A stretch of DNA of 64,000 nt from Drechmeria coniospora (Eukaryota > Ascomycota > Sordariomycetes > Hypocreales > Ophiocordycipitaceae): assembly GCF_001625195.1 (NCBI RefSeq), contig NC_054390.1, forward strand, positions 6,917,222 through 6,981,221, given 5' to 3'. A program made the translations under genes and the position numbers. The notes under the pieces were generated by a model, which was not told the DNA's origin, made no database searches, and saw nothing but the letters and a program-made list of their open reading frames with translations. Below, piece by piece: positions 12,601 to 26,443 of the stretch (the stretch's first letter is position 1; every line of letters starts with the position of its first letter).

Positions 12601-14048
12601 ACGTGCGACCTTTCTACTGCCGCCACAGACGGGGTCTATCCATGTACGGATTAGATGACGTGAGGTAACAGTTGGGTGTCCAATATTCATATGCCAGCAA
12701 AGCGCCTTCTGCATCCGCTGCGCGATGCGCTTGCATTCCCTGCTGGTGCCACTGCTGACGGATTTTCATGCAGCCCATCTCGGAAAGAATTGCCACGAAA
12801 GGCACGTCGTGCCAGCCGAAATACTTTTTTGGCTTTGTGCCCCGTTCTTGGCCGTATACAGGCGTTCGGGGCTGATCGTGGCGGACATAGCTTGATGTAT
12901 GCTGGACTCAGCCAACACTAACTGTTCATTTCGTGCGAGAGGTAGTTATTCAAGTACGTATATAATGATGTTAAACGTCATTTTCTGTTGGTGAGGCTGA
13001 TGTATTGGAAAGTGGCTTCAAGCTGAAGTAGATATGAGTCGCTTGGATGGTGGTTCCACGTTGAAGTTCCCTGTACATGTGCTGACGCTGCCTCGGCTGG
13101 TAACCCACCAGTGGAGACTATTCCTTATTTCTCCATCCTTTTGGCATCATAAAGCCGGAACAAAAATCGGGATATGTGGAACAAACTGTATATTGGCAAC
13201 GACAGGAGCATTTGTTGAAGTGTTCACTTTCTCGAACCAATTCAGACCCTTTTGTGCTGTGTCGTGCAAGCCGCGATGGCCTACAGCGTTCAATCGATAC
13301 CTCGCTCGTATTACTGTTGCATCAAACTGAGGAGATTGTTAGGCATCATCGAAACTATCGATGTTATCGTTTGCTTTCTGTTCAAGGCCTGTTCCTTCTG
13401 GCAATACCGGTTCAAGGTGAACGGCAGAGAAACCTCGGGATGCCTGGGACAACAGATAAAGATGATGTCTTCTTCCAAGTTCACAGGAATATTGGTCTCT
13501 GCTCAGCTTCCCGAGGCAAATATCGGTACGGCTTCTTGGAAATGTTCAATTTCAAGAACAGTGAAGAGCTGAACGAAAGGCGCAACTCATCAATATAAAT
13601 ATACGAACAAAGGCACTGTATATTGGTATGGAGCACTGTGCTTGCTCGTGAATGGAAAGGATGAGAATCGAACTTTAGCATCTACTGCCGTTCTGGAAGC
13701 CTTGATGCTACTCTCTGTAGCTATTGTAGCAGCATATATATACTCATTGTCAAGTTCTACAGTACATAATGCTAGCATCCGCAGCTAAAGTAGCGGCATA
13801 TTTATCCTTATTTTCACACAATCTAGCCTTGTGCTCCAAAAGTTCCCATTGAGCTTGTGCCAAAAGGCGCGAGTAAATGGTCATATATAGTTCTATTTTT
13901 TTTGTCTGTTGGGATGGACCGCAAGGCACCCTTATTCGGTATGACTCCCTTCCCGTATCAGAGGCACCTTTGATATAGTCATCGAAACGAAGTATGCCAA
14001 GTGATAGTCAGGTAGCGGGATTTCTTGCGCAACCAGAAGAAATCTATT
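9647..14048. other. Gene-poor stretch, no gene recognised
   Basis: Just after the EST1-like gene there are low-complexity tracts: CA-rich CACACACTTCACATGCC-type sequence at 9830-9895 and ACACGACATG-like tandem units at about 9980-10024. From about 10.4 kb base composition shifts toward AT. Open frames of 60-140 codons (for example around 10085-10408 and 13034-13598) overlap each other in different frames, match nothing I recognise and have no splice context I would defend. Confidence 0.5.
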
Positions 14049-14049
14049 T

Positions 14050-14120
14050 GTTACGGACTGACCCCAGTAGGGCATTAGCAGTGGCCATGCTACTAGCCGT
14101 TGCGCCATGCGGCGCCCCCT
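14050..14120 (-). repeat. Possible tRNA-derived SINE head (tRNA-Ser-like), decayed
   Basis: Read on the minus strand, this segment has a box A-like TGGCGCAACGGCTAGTAGC (14107-14089), a CTGCTAA heptamer (14081-14075) identical to the anticodon loop of tRNA-Ser(GCT) and flanked by GGCCA/TGCC, and a box B-like GGTCAGTCC (14063-14055). The order and spacing are tRNA-like. However, no 3' acceptor strand pairs with the 5' side, the anticodon stem lacks a base and there is no long variable arm. It is therefore not a functional tRNA. A tRNA-derived SINE relic is the best guess; chance resemblance remains possible. Confidence 0.25.
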
Positions 14121-14495
14121 TATTGCATCCAGCAAAAGGGTATATATTGACAAAGCTGATGCTTTGTCAATTAGCCACGCTTATAAGGGCCGTTGCTGCT
14201 CTTCTTAACCATTGTACTTGGGCAAAGCCCAAGACCATAACACTATTTAAATTTTGCGGAAGGCCAGCATTAGGATTATCAGCATCAGGGTCACCTTCGA
14301 GATCATTGTTTTCAATAGTTCTCGGATTAGTAGTACTAGAAAGGGCATTCCTTTCGATCGGACTGCTGGTACGAACGTTGGTGCTGGTACGGGCATTATT
14401 AGAGCTAGTATTGTGTTTAGGGTTCTGCCAGTCTGCTCGAATTCGAGCTCGAACATTAGCATTTATAGGCTAATTGCATTGCTATTGTTGAGTAT

Positions 14496-15305
14496 TTAGA
14501 GACATATTATATTGAGCATTTTGAAATGTATTGCAAAAGTTGGCATAGATTCTCCAATTTGTTGACGGATGCTCTCGAGCTGGGTACACATCCACTGGTA
14601 GCCCTCTTCCTTTTCGACATTAATAAGAACAAAAGCAAGATTTGCAATATATCGTTGATCTGTAATACCAACAACCCGGAAGATATGCATTTTAAATCGG
14701 TTTGTCTTATAGATATTCTCCAGGCTGAGAACTTCTGGAAGAAGCTTGCCCATCTTCTCACACCAGGGATATATCCAGAAGACACCTTCGACCCGATTCT
14801 CCGTATCATACCAAATGTAATACGCTATAATATTTTCTTGAAAAATCGGTATTAAAGCTTGTGTTAGAGTCATACCAGCAAGATCTTCGCTTCTAGTCGT
14901 ATTTGGCGACGATATTATATATGCCCCCTTTCCGCAAACATTGTTCAGACTCATCAGATCGATACCGTAGTACATACTCCATACTACAGGCTGCAATACC
15001 ATGGCATTGTACAATATCTCGTTCAAGCATAATTGTTTTTGTTCTTCGGTCTGTCGATGATGGATATTATGGGCAGATGGGTCGTTGTGATACCTAGTAG
15101 TCGTTCTATATGACCACTTCCAATTTGCCATTCTAGTACCTGCGGCTATAATAGAATAGCCACAGCCAATACCCTGCGAGACAACCTTTCGTAGCGTTCA
15201 GGGAACCTCATTACGACGGTCGCAAATAAATACAGCCAACGTAGCCGCATAGACATCCTTGTCACCCGATATTGCAAATACCCAGAACGCATATTTTAGC
15301 GATAT
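14496..15305 (-). pseudogene. Decayed MULE (Hop-like) transposase with FAR1-type N-terminus
   Basis: One reading frame is open on the minus strand from 15428 to 14496 except for a TGA at 15200-15198. Upstream of the stop, a region ending FICDRRNEVP, followed after it by GIGCGYSIIA and RYHNDPSAHNIHHRQTEEQK, resembles the Cys/His FAR1-type DNA-binding region of fungal MULE elements. Further on, VEGVFWIYPW, IYKTNRFKMHIFRVVGITD and EEGYQWMCTQL match the start of the MULE transposase core. The residue where the first catalytic Asp is expected reads Glu (SLENIYKTN). The rest of the core is missing; a separate 103-codon open stretch (14469-14163, minus, unrecognised) follows. No inverted termini were found. 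The TGA could have arisen from CGA by a C-to-T change as in RIP, but this is inference. Non-functional. Confidence 0.75.
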
Positions 15306-15645
15306 ATTTTGCATGCATCGACATGAACATGAAAAATTACCGAAAGTAATCGGTTGTGACAGACGCTTAGCTGTAGCTCTGTCGCATATTGCAGGTCGAA
15401 AGCTACCTCCATGCTTGAGTAAACCCACCCTGCATGGGCTGCCATTAGAGTTGACAGGTTACCACGACTCAAGTGATTGGCGAAAAGGCATCTCGCGGAT
15501 AGCCATAGAGATTGATGCCAGCAAAAGCTTGACATACCTTTGACATCCAAGCATACATGCCCACGAGTGGCGCGAACCAGCTTAGGGAGTGAGATTGGTT
15601 ATTCCCTTTGAATGATATTCTAGTCGTAGCTTCAGTGGAGCAGCA

Positions 15646-17411
15646 TCAGACAATCAAAAAGTTAAGATTAGGGTCCTTGAGCGTCTGAACCCAGCTTCTG
15701 GCACCATCAGATTGGGAATCCAGATGCCAGATGATCTGCAGGGTGTCCATGGCAGTGTAGAGGAACCCCCAAGGGCAGGAAACGACGAGTTTTTGCAACC
15801 TATCCATGACCCATGCTCGTCTATCGAGCGTGCTAGCTTCGGCTCCAGCAATAAATGTCGGCCACGCGGTCGCTTTGAAGTTGACATCTTCCTCGGGAAC
15901 ACTGGACAGGTGTCGAAATAAATCGTCGCTCAACGTCTTGGCAAGGTCATCGTGACCCGGAATGGCCCTCAAGTTGGGAATCGCCTGGAGAATGTAGAGG
16001 CAGGCAGCTATTCGGTGTGCAGATCCGGTGTGGATGCGGCTTTGGACCGACACATGCTGCAAGTAGGATACTTGACGGACGTCATTGGCCCAGATGCCAA
16101 TGTCAAACGATTGAGCCTTCTGGATGAGAGACAGAGCGGTGGTGGAAATGTCATCGGATGAATCGTTATCGTTGTTCTTGTTGGAGAGCTGGGAGGCGGC
16201 ATGAAGAATGGCCAGGATCTCGGGCGGGCAGCAGAGGTAGCTGTTGGCGGCTGCCTTTTCGAGGATTTGAGATATACGTGAAGACTGAAAGTACGAGCCG
16301 GCGTCGAAGGCGGCGGCAGGCATGAAGGCGGAAGCCAGAATGAAATATCTGAAGGAATGAATGAGCATGTGGACGAATTACCGGCAGGCACTGCGAAGTC
16401 AGGTTTCACTCACATGAAACAGTCGGACGAAATGTAGTCTCTCAGTGCCTCATTTCCTGCCACAGCAGGCTGGAGCAGCGACATGATCTTCCCAGCACCT
16501 TCAAGGTGAGCTTTCCAGCCATGTTTTCCCGACTCGATCAACTCGATATTGATGAAGAAGAGGGCAGCAGCAAGGATGATGTCGCCGCCTGTGGCGTCCA
16601 CCTGCTGCAGCGCATGGCGCATGAGTGAGAGGGCCTTGTGTTTGGCAACAAGCGCATCCTGCGCTGCTCGCTGGGAGGCTTCCTCGGCTCCGGCAGGGAG
16701 GAGGAGATGGGGTTGGGACTTCCCGCCATACTGGAGCGGTGCTTTTACTAGGTTGGACATGTGAGCTGCGGATGCGGCGACGACGATGTGTCGAAGCAGA
16801 GGGTGGTCTCTCGTCAATGGCAGCAGGCCGCGGAAGGGGTTGCGGTCCGGCGCGTCGTACGATACAAGGTCCTTGCACAACCTTTGAGTAACTAGGGACA
16901 TCAGCAAGGCGACAGCGACGAGGACGAGGGTTGGGGGTTTAATCTTACAGTATGACAAGTAATGACGATAAAATGGATTTAGGTCTTGAAAGAGGGGGTC
17001 GACTAGAACAATGCCGAGGCGGTTGAAGCCGTTCCAGGCGGTATTGGAAGGTGGCCGGACGACGAGCTCGACGGCGTCTGGGTTCAGGTCCGGGTTCGGA
17101 TCCGGGGTGCGGTACTTGAGTTTCCCATGGCCTGGCTGCGCACCTGATTGTGGGCGAGAAGACACAAATGCAGATCGGGGATCACGACGGGCGGTGGCCT
17201 TGGACGGGCTTGCCAGGGGCGCACTCGAGGTGCGGCCGGCGAGCTTGCCACGGCTCGCGACGGCACCGGTCCAGGTGAACAGCTTCCCGTAGCCGAGACA
17301 CTCCTTGCCGGAAGCGACGCATTTCTGGCAACGCGGGCGCGCTCGGTCGCATCGAAGGCGCTGGCGGCGGCAGTTATGGCAGGCCTTCCTCGGCCCGTCG
17401 ACGGACTCCAT
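15646..17411 (-). CDS. Zn(II)2Cys6 transcription factor
   Basis: Three exons are inferred on the minus strand: 17411-16949, 16891-16414 and 16348-15646, giving 548 codons with stop (547 residues). The first intron (57 bp, GTAAGA...CCCTAG, branch-like GCTGATG) keeps frame and so is invisible to an ORF scan. Removing it yields YLSYFTQRLCKDLVSYD, which fits the family better than the read-through. The second intron is 65 bp (GTGAGT...TTCAG). The DNA-binding domain is C11-x2-C14-x6-C21-x6-C28-x2-C31-x6-C38, the canonical binuclear zinc cluster. It is followed by a Ser/Pro/Arg-rich linker and a middle/C-terminal helical region with NPFRGLLPLTRDHPLLRHI, typical of the fungal-specific factor domain type 2. 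It is a nuclear regulator with unknown targets. It lies with the secreted-protein and P450 genes on the same strand, so local regulation is possible but unproven. Confidence 0.88.
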
Positions 17412-18783
17412 CGTCAGCGTCGGCGTGCGGGTTCGTCCGTTCGCGAGGGAGCCTCTTGGCTCATGAGGGGAAGGGACATGATAGGGGGCAGAAACAGAAA
17501 CGAGGGCAAGATGCTTGTTGAAGGGGAGCGGAGGGCGGTTGAAGCGGAAAAGAGTGCAAGTTGCGCTCGGATTGTAGTGAGAAGACTGGATGGAGTCATT
17601 GCAAGGTTCGAGTTCAATTAGTATGGAATGCTCTTGGCAAACGGTAACTCGTAGCCAGCTAGTCCTGAATAGGTACTGTTATGCCAGAGCTAGTATAATG
17701 CATTCCCATGATAATATATATACTAGGATAAACATGAGACTAGTCTAAAACAGGCAACTTCCTCAAATTCCGGGGGTATTCGGCTGCTCTCCAGGGACAA
17801 AACGTATTAATACTCCTAATTATTACTTCAGTACGGAGTACTTTGTACAAATACTTACTTACAGTACTCCGTACTTCCGTGGCTTTCTTCACGGAGTATT
17901 ACTCCGTACAATACTCCGTACTTCATGGCACTATCTCTGCTAAGCACAAGCAAATCTTCAATTCCTTCACCTATTATTACTGTTACTGTACATTATAAGT
18001 GCACACGCATGTACTCCGTGCTTGTACAGTAATATTGCAAGCTTAGAAAAAATAATACAGCACTATCGTACTTAATTATACTGCTAGGGTAAGTACTGTA
18101 AGTACGTGAAGATGCTGTACACTTACTGTACATACACCTAGTCATACCTGTTTTTGGGGCAATATTTGCTCACATTATTCAGGTAGCGTATGGATTCATT
18201 GCCGAAGCAGGCGTTGACATTGCTCTTATTTACTGTACAGTAAGTAAGTAGGCAAGTACGAGGATATTTTAGAATGCACGCACGGGGCAATACACATGAC
18301 TCGCATCCACGCATACCCCTAGCGTTGCTCATTCACAGGAACGTAAACAGGCTTACTCTGATATACATTCACAAGAGCAGCAGCATTGGATGCAACACTC
18401 AAGCCAAAGTCGATCTGTTCATACATGGCTCACATTCCGATAGCTGGTTACGGCATGTCTGCAGTACGCTGATGTGTGGAATACAGCGTACATTGAAGAG
18501 AGAACACTCGGATGTATCTCCAAGATGCCTTGCTCCGTACTGTTGGTGTGGACGTATTTAATTCATATTGTACATTTACTCGAATAAGAGCCATCACCAC
18601 TACACAATCCAACTTGTCTTTATCTAGTGTGCTAATAGTCTGTAGTTTCGTCTGGCATATACTGCGTACGATGACGCGCACCATAGTTGGGCATCCTGCA
18701 CTACAGAATTTCGCTTTCAAGCCGATATTGTTCTCAGAGACTATAACCGATTAACTAGATGGCATTTATGCTACGGCAATTCC
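17412..18783. other. AT-rich intergenic region with TACGGAGTA motif cluster
   Basis: This is the upstream region of the Zn2Cys6 gene and the downstream region of the secreted-protein gene. It is AT-rich and carries repeated GTACGGAGTAC/GTACTCCGTAC and GTAC-containing words, densest at 17831-17933. No credible gene was seen; the small open frames are scattered and unsupported. Confidence 0.6.
17831..17933. repeat. Cluster of TACGGAGTA / TACTCCGTA motifs
   Basis: Within 100 bp there are five copies of the core CGGAGTA or its reverse complement, several embedded in GTAC...GTAC inverted halves (for example GTACGGAGTAC at 17831). The same word recurs in most intergenic regions of the window. Function is unknown. 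Confidence 0.75.
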
Positions 18784-19398
18784 TCACATAAATAGCCGGT
18801 TTCTCGCCGTCCCGAATCTTGTGCAGCTGGGTTTTTCGAACCCCAAACGGAATGCGTCAATCTCCTTCTTGAATCGATCCCACATGCAAAGTACGATGTC
18901 CCGACCTTCAGGAGAACTGATGCCTAACTCATGGAACTTCTGCTTGGTGGGGAATTTGCAGTGTCTAGGCAGCCGATCTCTAATCAATTGTTGGAGTGTC
19001 ATGCTGGAAGACATAATCTCCTTGATACAATGACCGACGAAGCGGCAAGCGCCTGTACTCTCAATCTCCAACTTGACGGCTCTCGTAGAATCCCTAAGGG
19101 AGTTCCATACGTTCTGGAAGGCTGGAAGAAAGTCGATGAGACTACAGTCCTCGTCCAGTACAGGGTTGGGCAATGTTGAATTAATAGCAACGACGCCGTC
19201 TCTGAGCGATTGGATGAGCGCATGAGAACTCGCGACGAGAGCTTCAAAATCGCCCGTAATGTTGCTCGTACGCGTAGTAAGAACCGTTGCTTTCGACAGA
19301 ATATTGGTAAGGGTATCGTTCAAAGTTGTAATATCGCGCCTGTCCAGCAGAGTAGCGGAGGCGACAGCAGCAAAGGTAACGGCCCTTGTAAACTTCAT
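18784..19398 (-). CDS. Small secreted protein, possibly HsbA/Mp1-like
   Basis: A single exon of 204 residues. The N-terminus (MKFTRAVTFAAVASATLLDRRD) looks like a short signal peptide ending in a possible dibasic processing site. The body is predicted mostly helical, with six cysteines (C85, C118, C124, C147, C171, C192) and N-glycosylation sequons at N27, N46 and N73. The pattern just after the leader, DITTLNDTL...I..LT, and the size resemble the hydrophobic surface-binding protein A / cell-wall galactomannoprotein family, which in other fungi is secreted and binds hydrophobic surfaces or lipids. That assignment is tentative; a lineage-specific effector-like protein is the alternative. The upstream region is AT-rich. 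It sits between a Zn2Cys6 factor and a P450 on the same strand. Confidence 0.55.
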   Translation of the reverse strand: MKFTRAVTFAAVASATLLDRRDITTLNDTLTNILSKATVLTTRTSNITGDFEALVASSHALIQSLRDGVVAINSTLPNPVLDEDCSLIDFLPAFQNVWNSLRDSTRAVKLEIESTGACRFVGHCIKEIMSSSMTLQQLIRDRLPRHCKFPTKQKFHELGISSPEGRDIVLCMWDRFKKEIDAFRLGFEKPSCTRFGTARNRLFM

Positions 19399-20918
19399 GA
19401 TGGGGTTCGATGATCAGGAAAAATGAGGCAAGTGACTATGAGCTCCCTCATGTACAAGTAGTATATTGGATAAAGGCGAGAGGGAGTTAAGTAGTATTTC
19501 ACAATGGCAGCTCGGCTGCCTCAGCTGTTCGGACGACCCGCCTAATGGGGCACCCATGAGACTAGCTGATGGGTAATCGCAAAATGCCAAGGCCTTTTAG
19601 AAATCCTATCTCATCCATAGGTATTCCAGCAGGATCGTACATGTACATGCAGTAGGCTGGTAAACTTGGATCTCTGGAATCAATACCACATGCAGTAAAC
19701 GAAGCCGTTGCTGGATGGGCTTACAATATTGTTGATGCTAGCCTTACGGGAAGCCGCATGCCAAGAAAAACATGGCAGAAAAAACGGCTGTCAAGTGTAA
19801 GAAATTGAAATTTTGATGTGTCAACGTGGAGGGAGCTGGTGCTGGGTAGCACATTACTTGCACAAGTAGTAATAAGTACTAAATCCGAACAGTAGCATTG
19901 TAAGTGTTGCCAATGTAATATAGGTACGTGCTGTAGACATTATATGCGCCATACCAGGGATTGCTATCAAATACTTTTACAAGCAAGTAATAGCAGTCTG
20001 TACTTTGTACCTGGACTGATGTGGAACAATGCTTGTGCCCTGGGGACTTGCATGCACAGTTGACGCTGTTGGGAGGAACTGGACCCTGCTAAATTATTTA
20101 ACACCTTTAGCCTTCTATACTAATATGATGCAACAGAGGGAAAAAAAGGGGGCCGCCCTGACTAGGGCTACAACGAATCAAGGATCGTGAGATGGGTCAG
20201 AATCAATCTATTGGTGTTCTTGATGATGATGTTGTTGCCAACCACAAGGTGTCCTCTGGGCCTGCTTAAATAGGCGCAGATGTGGACACCGCTACGTAAC
20301 TAACTACCCGGACTTTAACCCCGTTACAGGCCTGTTGACGCGTCGGCGCGACATAATACAAGGCATCTTGAGTAAGTATACTTACTTGTACAGAAAAATT
20401 ACTCGAACCATGCGATTTGGGCGATGATGTCCTGCAGCACACAAGCTATATTCAATACGTGGACGAGGGCGACGAAGTGCGTGCCCCCCCCCCCCCATAT
20501 GCCACTGCTCTGGGTATCCATGTATGTTGTCAGCAGGGGTCGGACATGGATCACTCTGGAGGCATTGCGTCGACGGCTGGGCTCAGTGCGGAAAGTAAAA
20601 TGGTGTAGCAATAATAGTGCTCCGTACGTCCGCAAATGAACAGTAGATACGAATCGTGGCATATACGGTACGGAGTGCTTATTCCGTAAATACTTCAATG
20701 CAAATATACGTGTACTACTATTATAGGATGTAGTTGTACGTGCAAGTGGATTAATGTTCTCTACAGCCTACGGAGTACTGCGCAGATCTTGCTGTGAGAA
20801 ATACAGTACTCTGCGCAGGTTATTCTTCTGACTCCCCATTTCGGCAGCCTCCTCCAACTCTGAAGCTATTTTGTTTGGTATACAAATACTGACATGTTGA
20901 CAGCTGTATGGAGGTTAC
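19399..20918. other. AT-rich intergenic region, no gene recognised
   Basis: This 1.5 kb holds no open frame I can support. It includes a run of 13 C at 20484-20496, scattered TACGGAGTA-type words near 20640-20790, and a TGATGATGATGTTGTTG stretch near 20220. Confidence 0.6.
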
Positions 20919-22753
20919 TCACCCGTCAATCTTTTCCAATCGCACCCAGCACTTGTTTGACAGGCTGATTGTCGCGCTTGTCAGCTGCACCATGGGCCGG
21001 TCGTCGGCCGCCTCGAGGGCGTCAAAGGTCTGGAAGAAACGAGCGACAAGGTAGAGCATCATGGTCAAGGCAAACTGCTGGCCGATGCAAATTCGTGGAC
21101 CGCCGCTAAAGGGAAGGTACTCCCACCTAGACAGAGACATGAAGTCGTCAGCAGTCTTGCTCGAAGGAGGGTCAAAGGAAAGGAGAGGATCTGAACGCAC
21201 GAGGTTCGGAGTCCATCCCACCGCTCGGGCCGGAAATCGTCAGCATCTTCACCGAATACATCCTTCCGTCGCTGCAATGTGTACAGGCTGAAGCGGCAGC
21301 TGGTGCCCTTGGGTACGAAGAGCGGCCCTTGTCCATCCTTGCCGCCGCCCTTGGGGAGGACGGTATCCTTGCTTGCACACCGCAGGTTGCCCGGGACTGG
21401 GGCCCATAGTCGCAGCGCTACCACTCGTCAGTACATGCCGTCTGCTGTTGGGCGCGCTCGCCATCTGCCCACGGGGAGAGGAGCTGGTGCGTGAACGCGG
21501 GCAAGCGGTAGGCAACGTACTTTCTTTGAGGACATTGTTCAGGTACTTGAGTCCCTTGAGCTCCTCCCACGTCGGCCGACGACCTCCTAACACTTCGATC
21601 TCCCTACGAATCTTTCGGACCACCTCCGGCCGCCGCGCGAGCTGCCAAAACATGCTGCTCATCGTGCTCGCGCTCGTGTCTCGGCCACCGAGGACCATGG
21701 CCAGCAGCTGCTCGGTGATAACCTCGTTGGGCGCACCCGAGTTGATCATCTCGTTCATGAACACGTACGGTCGCTCTTTCGCCTTGTTTCGTTGCAGTGC
21801 CGCCGCCACGTGCTTGCCTATGAAAGATTTGCAATACGCCACCGACTCGTCGAGCTTCTTGTCCGGCAGAAGCATCAAGAGCCATCCCAGCCGGCCCCGG
21901 TTGGACGACGACATGAGCGAATACTCAAATGACTTTGTAAACTGAACCGCCTCCTCGGTAGGAGCAACGAGCATGTCGGTCGAGTAACCAAACCTGCCGC
22001 CGTCAGCAACGAGGAGTGAATGGGGGGAATGGGGACGGCCACTTGATGTACATACATGAAATCCGTCGACGTGTCCATGGTGAACATGTAGAGCAACTCT
22101 TGCAAATCAACCTCCTTTGTCCGGTCCTGAGGGAGCCTCGCTAGAAAATTCTCGACGTGTCTGTCGATGCACTCGAGGTCCGCAATCTGATTCCGAACAA
22201 AGCTGGGACGGATGAGCGCTCGCGCGCTCGCCCACTCAGGTCCGTTGGCCGAGAAGATGGCATGCCAACCCAGCGCCAGCGCCGATGACATCTGCCGTGT
22301 ACCACCGATGGGCCAGGCCTCGAACTGGGTCGAGAGAATCGCCTTCACATTCTCCGCTTCGTTCGTCATGAGCTGCCATCTGCCGATCGAGTTGTGCCAA
22401 AAGGTTTGTCCAACCTCCGAGAACATGTCATCCCACATCTCGAGTATGGAATTGCTTGCGATGGCCGACTTGCCGAGCCATAGCAAGTCCATGCCCAGGA
22501 TCGGATCTTTGTGCGGATAGACGTTCGCGGGCAGCGTCTTATGAACCCGCATGGAGCGAAAATAACTGTGCCTGGACCGCAGCACGAGAAAAACGGGCAT
22601 CATGATGGCGGCTATCCATGGGGAAGAATATGCTCCCCAGAGACCCGTCTGATCGTGGCCGAAGTAGCGAAGGGAGACAAGCTCGACGGCGGTCCAGGCA
22701 ACGTATGCGCCCGTCGCGAGCGACGCAACGAGATAGAATGCCTCCTTGACCAT
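20919..22753 (-). CDS. Cytochrome P450, CYP52-clan (alkane/fatty-acid hydroxylase-like)
   Basis: Four exons are inferred on the minus strand: 22753-22056, 21993-21521, 21417-21201 and 21126-20919, giving 532 codons with stop (531 residues). Introns are 62, 103 and 74 bp, all GT-AG, and every junction restores a family motif (DFMFGYSTDML, KETLRLWAPVP, RTSWEYLPFSGGPR). The N-terminus has a hydrophobic ER-membrane anchor. Key features are the I-helix LGGRDTSAS (334-342), ExxR as E390-T-L-R393, a DDFRPERWD segment, and the heme loop FSGGPRICIGQQFAL with Cys476. The GGPRICIGQQFAL heme loop and the I-helix motif are typical of CYP52 and relatives, which omega-hydroxylate alkanes or fatty acids in other fungi. 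The exact family and substrate are not determined. Its neighbours on the same strand suggest an accessory lipid- or surface-related cluster, as inference only. Confidence 0.9.
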
Positions 22754-23449
22754 GGTGATTTGGGCTTGCGCTACCCGTGGACGAGGCGACGGCTAGCTCG
22801 CGGTACGGATGAGAATCCTGGCCTGAAACGATACGGTGCAGGAGGTTGCTTGCTGAAGAGCACCGCGGCAGCTCGAAAGTACGCGTAATTGCTCGGCCTG
22901 GCTTTTATATAATACCATGACACGGCACGGAAGACGCAAGCGAGCAAGCTTCGCAACTTGAAAACGTCGTATTGCCGCATTTCCTTTCTGCAGACACTCC
23001 TTTTCGTCCCGGTCAAAACTCCGGTCGATGCTGGAGCCGAGGCAGTCCCACTTTCCCGCACGGCACGGAACCGGCCGGCCCCGCCCTTGGCGGCCATCTC
23101 ACACCCCAACGCAGTTGTGACGTAACGAAACCAAGCATGGCCGCCAAAGGAGGACTACAGTTGCTATAGAGGTTGGTGTTTGATGGCTGCTGTTCAGACC
23201 TACCACGCTTCTCCTGCTCACCCTCCCGTTACTTGCCAGCCCACCGGCTCATGCTTGCCGAGATAGTGGGCCGCGTTGCCGGGGAACGGGCGGGGAAGAG
23301 TCAGCCTACAATACATGCACCGCATTCCACACCGGAGTAATTATGGTGGACAAGATCCTCTTGACAGGTGGACAAAAAAAGCAATGTGTGTATGGAAAAA
23401 AGCTCAACTAAAAATCTTGCCGGAAACTCCGCTCGTGCCACGGATCGCC
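22754..23449. other. Intergenic region upstream of the P450 gene
   Basis: About 700 bp with no supported gene. A TATA-like TTATATAATACC at about 22903-22914 lies about 150-160 bp upstream of the P450 start codon when read on the minus strand; this placement is compatible with a promoter but unproven. Confidence 0.45.

Positions 23450-26443
<2,994 letters not shown>

Noticed and set aside
13176..13598. 140-codon plus-strand frame in the AT-rich region
   Set aside because: Overlapped by a 106-codon frame in another phase, and no recognisable similarity.
13640..13740. Minus-strand AGTTCGATTCT resembling a tRNA box B
   Set aside because: No box A at the right distance and no cloverleaf stems.
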